NCBI GenBank assembly: GCA_015494385.1
Contig: WGBJ01000533.1
Location: forward strand, 1 to 11,599
DNA length: 11,599 nucleotides
Direction of reading: 5' to 3'
DNA from: Marinosulfonomonas sp.
GTDB taxonomy: Bacteria > Pseudomonadota > Alphaproteobacteria > Rhodobacterales > Rhodobacteraceae
The position numbers were made by a program, and so were the translations under genes. Below, piece by piece: positions 6,931 through 11,599 of this stretch (the stretch's first letter is position 1; each line of letters opens with the position of its first letter). The notes under the pieces are model-generated. The model was given only the letters and a program-made list of their open reading frames with translations. It was not told where the DNA came from and ran no database searches.

Positions 6931-8103
6931 TTATGCCGATTTGTCAGCGGCCTTTATCGCCTTGGAGATTTTCTTGTTGCGGTTAAACACCTTGGTAAAT
7001 TTCTCCAGGAACTCTTCATTCAAGATGCCGCGCCCTGTTGCCATCTGGTACAGGGAATGGGCCGGACTTGTATTGCACTCGATCACCATCGGGCCATCAG
7101 GACCAACCGCAATATCCCACCCCAGAACCCCGTTCTCGGGGGTCACGCTGTGGCACCTTCTGGCAAGCGCGATGATTTCATCCCAATGCGGCACGGCAAA
7201 GCCCGTCAGCGCGGCCCCGCTCACGGGATGGTTTTCGATTTGCTCGGCATTCATACCAACGCCACGCCGGACCTGTTTGATTTGACCGGTGTCGGCATCA
7301 AGCTCGGCGATCATGCTCCCTTTCTGCCAGAAATTGTCCGACATCGCTTCGGGGGCCGGAATTTTCCATACGGTATACAGAACCTCGGGCGCACCGTCCT
7401 GCATCAAGGTAACAACCCGGATCGTGCCAACCGCCGACCCGATAACCGCGTTCAGGGCTTCGTGCTGTTCAATGACTGATTGAAAGACATACCCGTAAGA
7501 GAACTCTGTGAATATTTCTTTGGCCAGATCCGCCACCGCTGTTTCTATGCCATTGCCCAGAACAATTGTCCGGGCCTTGCGGTCAACAGATGAAAAAAGC
7601 GCCGAGCCGACACTTTTGGACCCCTCGATGGGTTTCCCGAAAACGGGGTAGACGGCCTCGTTCAGTAAAAACTCTTCGACCGCTTCGATTGATCGAAGCG
7701 TCTTTAACTTGCCAAAACCGTGGGTTATGGAAACAACAGCCTGAACCGTTGTCGTGGGAAACCCAAGGCTGCCCAGCAAAGCGGTATACAATACTTTGTT
7801 GTCCAGAAAATCGCTGTTGCGCGCGATGTCGCTTGGCGAAAGGCGCTGGTTCAGCGCAAGGTTTCGTTTTTCACCGACGAACTGTTTTTTCTGCTCTTTG
7901 GTTAAATCCGGACGGAAAAGCCCCGCCGCGTAATATTCATTCGCCCCCAGCTTTGGCGCGCCGAAATACAGGGATATGATTTCGCGAAATTGCTTGATCG
8001 GGCTGATGCCATGTTCCTTGGCAACCTCGACAATTGCACTGCTTACCGGTGCTGGCGGCGGCGGCGGCGTTCCTACCAGAACTCTACCTGTTTCCTGTGT
8101 CAT
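6931..8103 (-). CDS. ATP-grasp family ligase (sugar-transfer-associated ATP-grasp type)
   Basis: Protein of 390 residues. After a Pro-rich tail (GTPPPPPAPVSS, residues about 9-20) and a helical region, the second half carries ATP-grasp features: VYPVFGKPIEGSKSVG with a candidate nucleotide-binding Lys, YVFQSVIEQHEAL, GTIRVVTL, and the terminal GWDIAVGPDGPMVIECNTSP with Asp330, Glu342 and Asn344 as likely metal ligands. This ending resembles the ATPgrasp_ST family, linked to polysaccharide or peptide conjugate synthesis. The reaction would be ATP-dependent ligation of a carboxylate to an amine or similar, but the substrate is unknown. ATG 8103 is preferred because GGGAG lies 8 bases upstream; a longer form from GTG 8157 would start inside a strong promoter candidate with the ribosome site only 2 bases away. 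There is no glycosyltransferase or peptide-synthesis partner beside it. It stands between an intact LysR gene and a LysR remnant. Confidence 0.8.
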   Translation of the reverse strand: MTQETGRVLVGTPPPPPAPVSSAIVEVAKEHGISPIKQFREIISLYFGAPKLGANEYYAAGLFRPDLTKEQKKQFVGEKRNLALNQRLSPSDIARNSDFLDNKVLYTALLGSLGFPTTTVQAVVSITHGFGKLKTLRSIEAVEEFLLNEAVYPVFGKPIEGSKSVGSALFSSVDRKARTIVLGNGIETAVADLAKEIFTEFSYGYVFQSVIEQHEALNAVIGSAVGTIRVVTLMQDGAPEVLYTVWKIPAPEAMSDNFWQKGSMIAELDADTGQIKQVRRGVGMNAEQIENHPVSGAALTGFAVPHWDEIIALARRCHSVTPENGVLGWDIAVGPDGPMVIECNTSPAHSLYQMATGRGILNEEFLEKFTKVFNRNKKISKAIKAADKSA

Positions 8104-8147
8104 ATTCTGCGCTCCCGGTGTTGGTATCTGCTCGTTTGATTTTGGAA

Positions 8148-8176
8148 ATAGCACCACCTCCGAGGTAAATAGTCAA
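8148..8176 (-). promoter_or_regulatory. sigma70-type promoter of the ATP-grasp gene, with palindrome in the spacer
   Basis: Read on the minus strand: TTGACT (8171-8176), 17-bp spacer, TGCTAT (8148-8153). The spacer contains a perfect 11-bp palindrome, ACCTCCGAGGT in plus orientation (8156-8166), which could be a repressor site between the -35 and -10. Transcription would begin near 8140 and give a leader of about 40 nt before the ATG at 8103. This argues against translation from the GTG at 8157. Confidence 0.5.
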
Positions 8177-8296
8177 GTTTACTCTTGGTTATTTTCGGCG
8201 ACTGTTCCCTGCGGGGTTATTGAAAAATCCTGATGAGATTTCCGTGGCTTAAACCTTCTACTACAACTTGCCTGCCCGCTTCTTTACGCCACTTTT

Positions 8297-9151
8297 CTAC
8301 AACCCCCGATACGCCTGCCGCACAAATTCTGCCATGTCCTCGATCGCCTGCCCCTTGGCCAGATCCGACACATACAGGTTGATCTGCTTGGTGGTCAGAT
8401 CGGGCAACGCGCCGCCGTGCTGGATTTTCTCGACATAGGGTGGCTCCATCCCTTCAAGCACCGTGTGGATCGCCAGATCGGCGCTGACCGAGGCTTCGAT
8501 GGTGCGGGTGGAGTCGGATTCGACTGCCATTTCCCAAGGGATGCCTGCCTCGTCCAGATTTTTCTGCACCCCTGCGCGAAAGATGCAGGCATGTTCATAG
8601 GCCAGCCGCAGCGGGCGCGATTTCCAGGCTGTGCCATTCGGTGCGCCGATCCAGATCAGCGGCAGGGTCAGCAGGGTTTCGCCGCCCGCTTCCAGCGTGT
8701 CCTCGGTGGTCAGGATCATGTCGCATTCGCCGCGCTCGAACATTTTGCGCAGGCCCTTGGTATAGGACGACACCAGCCGCACGTTCATCCGTGGATATTC
8801 CGCCGCGAACCGTTGCAGCACCTGCGGGATGGCGGGGTAAACGATGTCATGGGGCACGCCCAGCGTCACCTCGCCCTCGAACGCCTGATTGGTCAGCCGC
8901 CCGAAAACCTCGTCATTCAGGGCCAGCATCCGGCGGGCGTATCCCAGCAGTTGTTCGCCCGCTCCGGTCAGCACCACGCCCCGCCCGCTGCGTTCCAGCA
9001 GCTTCAGGTCCAGCGATTCCTCCAGCCGTTTTAGTTGCATCGACACCGCCGATTGCGTCAGGTTCAAAAACCCCGACGCCTTGGTCACACCGCCCGCCTC
9101 GGCCACGGCCACAAAAGAACGTAGGGCCGTCATGTCCAGATTTCTTGCCAT
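8297..9151 (-). CDS. LysR-family transcriptional regulator
   Basis: A 284-residue LTTR of normal length. Residues about 6-65 are the winged helix-turn-helix (MTALRSFVAVAEAGGVTKASG, then LTQSAVSMQLKRLEESL, then LLERSGRGVVLTGAGEQLL). From about 92 it has the periplasmic-binding-like effector domain (EGEVTLGVPHDIVYPAIPQVLQRFAAEYP). The start at 9151 follows AAGGG eight bases upstream. It is divergent from the DUF1127 gene over 124 bp, so it probably controls that gene and itself, as LTTRs usually do. The effector cannot be told from sequence. Its last 24 codons are duplicated at 6787-6861, which shows that a paralogue once existed nearby. Confidence 0.93.
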   Translation of the reverse strand: MARNLDMTALRSFVAVAEAGGVTKASGFLNLTQSAVSMQLKRLEESLDLKLLERSGRGVVLTGAGEQLLGYARRMLALNDEVFGRLTNQAFEGEVTLGVPHDIVYPAIPQVLQRFAAEYPRMNVRLVSSYTKGLRKMFERGECDMILTTEDTLEAGGETLLTLPLIWIGAPNGTAWKSRPLRLAYEHACIFRAGVQKNLDEAGIPWEMAVESDSTRTIEASVSADLAIHTVLEGMEPPYVEKIQHGGALPDLTTKQINLYVSDLAKGQAIEDMAEFVRQAYRGL

Positions 9152-9171
9152 ATCACTACCCTTGATGATTC

Positions 9172-9219
9172 ATCGCATAAACATTCATTTTTCAAATGGA
9201 TCACAAGATGCGATATAGA
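9172..9219. promoter_or_regulatory. overlapping divergent promoters and inverted repeat between LysR and DUF1127 genes
   Basis: Plus strand: TTCAAA (9191-9196), 17 bp, TATAGA (9214-9219), about 56 bp before the DUF1127 start. Minus strand: TTGTGA (9201-9206), 17 bp, TGTTTA (9178-9183), leading to the LysR gene. The two promoters overlap. A 7-bp inverted repeat, ATCGCAT (9172-9178) and ATGCGAT (9208-9214), touches the -10 region of each and could be where the LysR protein binds. The region is AT-rich, so chance hexamers are possible. Confidence 0.4.
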
Positions 9220-9275
9220 TCAAGAGAATTGATGCATTTTACCAAACACATCACGAAACCCGAAAGGACCGCGCT

Positions 9276-9494
9276 ATGACAATGACCACCTGCAACACCC
9301 CCGCCCGCACTGCCCGCAAGCCGCAGCCAACGGCGTTTCACATGATCAAACTGGCCCTGAAGGCCCGCAGCCAACGCCGCGCCCTGCGCCGTTTGGACAG
9401 CGCCGCATTGGCCGATCTGGGCTTGACCCGGAAACAGGCCAAACAAGAGGCAAACCGCCCGATTTGGGACGTTCCGGCCAACTGGCTGCGTTAA
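9276..9494 (+). CDS. DUF1127 small arginine-rich protein
   Basis: A 72-residue basic protein. The C-terminal half is the DUF1127 (YjiS-like) signature: ARSQRRALRRLDSAALADLGLTRKQAKQEA followed by RPIWDVPANW. In Rhodobacter sphaeroides a protein of this family and size, CcaF1, binds RNA and affects small-RNA processing; in Agrobacterium, relatives influence phosphate uptake and growth. An RNA-binding role here is therefore plausible but not shown. The start ATG 9276 has GAAAGGA about 8 bases upstream; ATG 9282 would also fit. It is divergent from the LysR gene and followed by a 13-bp-stem hairpin before the Bax-inhibitor gene. Confidence 0.9.
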   Translation: MTMTTCNTPARTARKPQPTAFHMIKLALKARSQRRALRRLDSAALADLGLTRKQAKQEANRPIWDVPANWLR

Positions 9495-9529
9495 TTCGCG
9501 AAAAACGCACGTAAAACACGCAGAAAACC

Positions 9530-9558
9530 TTGATATGCAGGCCATCATTCCCAATATA
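9530..9558 (+). promoter_or_regulatory. possible promoter of the Bax inhibitor-like gene
   Basis: TTGATA (9530-9535), 17-bp spacer, AATATA (9553-9558); transcription would begin near 9565, about 55 nt before the ATG at 9621. The -10 hexamer lies in the loop of the inverted repeat at 9540-9575, so the palindrome may act as an operator on DNA instead of, or as well as, an RNA hairpin. Confidence 0.35.
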
Positions 9559-9575
9559 GGAAGGGAATGGTGGCC
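9540..9575 (+). repeat. 13-bp inverted repeat between DUF1127 and Bax inhibitor-like genes
   Basis: GGCCATCATTCCC (9540-9552) and GGGAATGGTGGCC (9563-9575) are complementary over all 13 positions if one G-U pair is allowed, with a 10-nt loop (AATATAGGAA). Only ATTTC follows, so it is a poor intrinsic terminator. It could end or stabilise the DUF1127 transcript, form part of a small RNA, or be a protein site over the promoter of the next gene. Confidence 0.6.
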
Positions 9576-9620
9576 ATTTCATATGGGCACTGGCCGCATA
9601 ACATGACTCTGGAGGTTTTA

Positions 9621-10340
9621 ATGGCAGACTTTAACACGATCCGCACCGGTGTCGGCACCCGCACCGCCGAGATCGACGCAGGGCTAAAAGCCCACATGAA
9701 CAAGGTTTACGGCACTATGTCCGTTGGCCTGCTGATCACGGCGCTTGCCGCTTGGGCCGTTGGCACCAATGCTGCGCTGATGGCATCGCTGTTCACCGGC
9801 TTTACCCGCTATATCATTATGTTCCTGCCGCTGATCATGGTTTTCGCCTTTGGCGCGATGATCAATAAACTGTCAGTCGCCGGCGCACAGCTGTTCTTCT
9901 ACGCCTTTTCGGCGGCGATGGGCCTGTCGATCTCGTGGATATTCGCGGTTTATACCGGTTTCTCGGTTACGCAAACCTTTCTTGTAACCGCTATCTCTTT
10001 TGCCGGTCTCAGCCTTTATGGCTATACCACCAAAAAGGATATCTCGGCCTGGGGCTCTTTCCTGATTATGGGTGTGATCGGACTGATCGTTGCTTCGGTT
10101 GTGAATATCTTTCTGGGGTCCAGCGTTCTGCAACTGGCGATTTCGGCCATTGGCGTGCTGATCTTTGCCGGTCTGACCGCTTATGACACGCAAAAGATCA
10201 AAACCACCTATCTGGCCCATGCCGTGCATGGCGATCAGGAATGGCTGGGCAAAGCCGCCATCATGGGTGCGTTGAACCTGTATCTGGATTTCGTCAACCT
10301 GTTCATGTTCCTGCTGCAATTCCTTGGCAGCCGCGACTAA
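9621..10340 (+). CDS. Bax inhibitor-1/YccA family membrane protein
   Basis: A 239-residue integral membrane protein of the BI-1 (TMBIM/YccA) family. After a soluble N-terminal ~30 residues there are about seven hydrophobic segments, and the C terminus carries the family signature ALNLYLDFVNLFMFLLQFLG. TYDTQ-like AYDTQKIK precedes the last segment, as is common in this family. Bacterial members have been described as pH-sensitive calcium leak channels (BsYetJ) or as modulators of the FtsH protease (YccA); which applies here is unknown. ATG 9621 is set by the strong GGAGG six bases upstream; a longer frame from 9567 would run through the hairpin. A strong terminator follows at 10367. Confidence 0.94.
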   Translation: MADFNTIRTGVGTRTAEIDAGLKAHMNKVYGTMSVGLLITALAAWAVGTNAALMASLFTGFTRYIIMFLPLIMVFAFGAMINKLSVAGAQLFFYAFSAAMGLSISWIFAVYTGFSVTQTFLVTAISFAGLSLYGYTTKKDISAWGSFLIMGVIGLIVASVVNIFLGSSVLQLAISAIGVLIFAGLTAYDTQKIKTTYLAHAVHGDQEWLGKAAIMGALNLYLDFVNLFMFLLQFLGSRD

Positions 10341-10366
10341 CAGCGCAACGATAGACAACAACAGAT

Positions 10367-10392
10367 GGCCGGTCCCAGTGACCGGCCTTTTT
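10367..10392 (+). terminator. rho-independent terminator after the Bax inhibitor-like gene
   Basis: GGCCGGTC (10367-10374) and GACCGGCC (10380-10387) form a perfect 8-bp GC-rich stem with a 5-nt loop, followed directly by TTTTT. It lies 26 bp after the stop codon. Confidence 0.9.
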
Positions 10393-10432
10393 GTTTCCGC
10401 GTCCATACTGACAATCACATCAGGATAAAAGA

Positions 10433-10463
10433 AAAGGGCCACGCAAACCCTGCGTGGCCCTTT
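10433..10463 (-). terminator. rho-independent terminator of rpmG
   Basis: AAAGGGCCACGCA (10433-10445) and TGCGTGGCCCTTT (10451-10463) give a perfect 13-bp stem with a 5-nt loop. On the minus strand a TTTTC-TTTT tract follows the stem. It begins 26 bp beyond the rpmG stop codon. On the plus strand it ends in TTTA and may also stop read-through from the left. Confidence 0.88.
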
Positions 10464-10489
10464 ATCAATGCGTCCCGTCAGACAGTGAT

Positions 10490-10657
10490 CTACTTGATCT
10501 TGCCTTCTTTGTATTCAACGTGCTTGCGCACAACCGGGTCGTATTTGTTAACCGTCATCTTCTCGGTCATGGTGCGGGCGTTCTTTTTGGTCACATAGAA
10601 GTGGCCGGTGCCCGCAGTCGAGTTCAGGCGGATTTTGATTGTGGTTGGCTTCGCCAT
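10490..10657 (-). CDS. rpmG: 50S ribosomal protein L33
   Basis: A 55-residue basic protein ([30 protein letters not shown]..., ending [14 protein letters not shown]) that matches bacterial L33 over its whole length. L33 sits near the E site of the large ribosomal subunit. It contains no Cys, so it is the zinc-independent C-minus form usual in proteobacteria. ATG 10657 is the start: AGGAG lies 7 bases upstream and [11 protein letters not shown] is the normal L33 beginning, while the frame running on upstream is not L33-like. It is monocistronic, with its own terminator. Confidence 0.97.
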
Positions 10658-10713
10658 GATAGTGCTCCTAAAGCGGGTGGGCAGATTGCGCCCAATGAAT
10701 CTACAAGTCCTGC

Positions 10714-10741
10714 CTTTTAGCGCCCCTGTGGCCCGAGTCAA
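10714..10741 (-). promoter_or_regulatory. candidate rpmG promoter
   Basis: On the minus strand TTGACT (10736-10741), 16-bp spacer, TAAAAG (10714-10719), leaving a leader of about 50 nt. The 13-bp palindrome ACCGGAAACCGGT (10741-10753) abuts the -35 element on its upstream side and could be a regulator site. Confidence 0.4.
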
Positions 10742-10772
10742 CCGGAAACCGGTGAAATAAATGCCTACTTGC

Positions 10773-10786
10773 ATATTGTTCAATAT
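10773..10786. repeat. 14-bp palindrome upstream of the secreted-protein gene
   Basis: ATATTGTTCAATAT has perfect 6-bp arms with a TT centre. It lies in the divergent region between rpmG and the secreted-protein gene. It could be an operator; AT-rich palindromes also arise by chance. Confidence 0.3.
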
Positions 10787-10862
10787 TTTCTTGCTCCTCC
10801 CCCAAGGATCACAGGTTCACCCGCGTCAAAGATATAAGAAAACCGAAAACAGGGTGAATGAA

Positions 10863-11432
10863 ATGATACAGAACCGGATGCTACATATCATAGTGCTGGC
10901 TGTGGCTATGGCCATCGGCGCATCACTGGGCGCGCATGCCAAATCGACCCACACCTCTAATGGGGTTGATCGATTTGCGGGTAGCGCATGGCGCGTTGCT
11001 CCAACAATCTGCAATAGGACAAACACAATGGCCCGCAAAACAACATGCCTACAGGTTGCCGCCAATCTAACGGATACAACACTGACAGGGGCTGGTATGG
11101 CACAGGGGGCGATCCGCGCTGTTGCGATCAAAGATGCCTCGCACTCCATAGAACTGCAGGGCGGACCATTTAACCCAGATACTCTGTCGACCTGCAAGTA
11201 TGACCATTTCACCAGCGGCCGCATGTCCTACTGGTTTGAAATCTCATGGGGCGACGGGACCGTTAGCAATCTGCAAAGTGGACCGGACGGGGAAAGCTGT
11301 GCCGATATCGGGCACCATACCTATGCCAATCCCGGCACTTACAGGATAGAAGTCTATGTCGGTACGCTTGGGGACGCGGATCAAATGGTGCCACTATATC
11401 GCGGGGCAACGGTTGTGGTTGTAATGCAGTGA
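10863..11432 (+). CDS. secreted protein with a C-terminal PKD-like domain
   Basis: A 189-residue exported protein. Residues 1-26 are a signal peptide: a charged start, a hydrophobic stretch LHIIVLAVAMAIGASLG, and a likely signal peptidase I site after AHA26. The mature part has four Cys (50, 62, 111, 146), an even number that would suit two disulfides in the periplasm or outside. Residues about 118-166 resemble a PKD/immunoglobulin-like fold: WFEISWGDGTVSNL, then GHHTYANPGTYRIEVYV, with the typical W-G-D-G and H-x-Y-x-x-P-G-x-Y spacing. PKD domains usually mediate protein or glycan contacts; no catalytic domain is seen. ATG 10863 is chosen because AGGGTGA is about 7 bases upstream; ATG 10878 would shorten the signal peptide. 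The stop is 2 bp from the end of the convergent transporter gene. The specific role is unknown. Confidence 0.75.
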   Translation: MIQNRMLHIIVLAVAMAIGASLGAHAKSTHTSNGVDRFAGSAWRVAPTICNRTNTMARKTTCLQVAANLTDTTLTGAGMAQGAIRAVAIKDASHSIELQGGPFNPDTLSTCKYDHFTSGRMSYWFEISWGDGTVSNLQSGPDGESCADIGHHTYANPGTYRIEVYVGTLGDADQMVPLYRGATVVVVMQ

Positions 11433-11434
11433 TT

Positions 11435-11599
11435 TTAACGGCGTATCCGGCTCAATAACACAAACTGTGTCGCGGCCGCCATCATCGAGATCACAAACAC
11501 CACCAACAGGCCAAAAACGCTGGCAAGGATACCCGCCAATAACGGCAACAAAAACGCAGGCGCCGTGATGGCGTTGAAATAGCCGCTATAGGCGGGGCG
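11435..11599 (-). CDS. C-terminal end of a probable MFS transporter (partial)
   Basis: The minus strand is open for 54 codons from the window edge to TAA at 11435-11437. The translation contains GYFNAITAPAFLLPLLAGILA, a Gly/Ala-rich hydrophobic segment, then SVFGLLVVFVISMMAAATQFV and a basic end LLSRIRR. This looks like the last two transmembrane helices and cytoplasmic tail of a major facilitator superfamily permease. The start, substrate and full length lie outside the window. Its stop codon is 2 bp from the stop of the secreted-protein gene, a convergent pair with no intrinsic terminator between them. Confidence 0.7.
   Translation of the reverse strand, partial: RPAYSGYFNAITAPAFLLPLLAGILASVFGLLVVFVISMMAAATQFVLLSRIRR

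Noticed and set aside
6596..7285. 229-codon plus-strand frame spanning the orphan gene start, the LysR remnant and the ATP-grasp 3' end
   Set aside because: It crosses three unrelated minus-strand elements, and its translation (Ser/Pro/Arg-rich) shows no domain.
8054..8068. (GGC)5 repeat as a phase-variable switch
   Set aside because: It is an in-frame trinucleotide repeat; gain or loss of units would change the number of prolines but not the reading frame.
8104..8157. Longer ATP-grasp protein starting at GTG 8157
   Set aside because: The GTG lies inside the promoter candidate, and the purine-rich site is only 2 bases from it; ATG 8103 has a well-placed GGGAG.

Overview
The window looks like chromosomal DNA of an alphaproteobacterium of the Rhodobacteraceae (Roseobacter-like). 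The reasons are the GC-rich codon use, a cysteine-free 55-residue ribosomal protein L33, a short arginine-rich DUF1127 protein beside a LysR regulator, and an MttB-family methyltransferase paired with a trimethylamine-dehydrogenase-like flavoprotein. This assignment is inference from gene content, not from a database comparison.

Left part (1-5616). A Mrp/ApbC-type Fe-S carrier ATPase and a TetR regulator lie on the minus strand. The TetR gene is divergent from a two-gene plus-strand operon: an MttB-family methyltransferase (no in-frame amber codon, so a non-pyrrolysine type) and a 678-residue FMN/Fe-S/FAD oxidoreductase of the TMADH/DgcA/StcD kind. The simplest reading is a TetR-controlled module for stepwise removal of N-methyl groups from a quaternary amine or betaine. 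A 16-bp perfect palindrome lies between the divergent genes and is a candidate operator.

Middle part (5617-8296). This accessory stretch has a patchwork look. It holds a headless open frame of 82 codons (a gene remnant), an AT-richer orphan gene of unknown function, and an ATP-grasp ligase of the sugar-transfer-associated type with its own good promoter. Just beyond the 3' end of the ATP-grasp gene is a decayed second copy of the 3' end of the LysR gene that lies upstream of it. The ATP-grasp gene is therefore bracketed by two same-orientation LysR tails (63 of 72 bases identical), the scar of an old duplication or insertion.

Right part (8297-11599). A LysR regulator is divergent from a DUF1127 gene across a 124-bp region with two overlapping promoter candidates. 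Next come a long hairpin, a Bax inhibitor-1/YccA membrane protein with a clear terminator, rpmG (L33) on the opposite strand with its own terminator, a secreted cysteine-containing protein with a PKD-like C-terminal domain, and the C-terminal end of a probable MFS transporter running off the window.

No tRNA, rRNA, CRISPR array, transposase or integrase was recognised.
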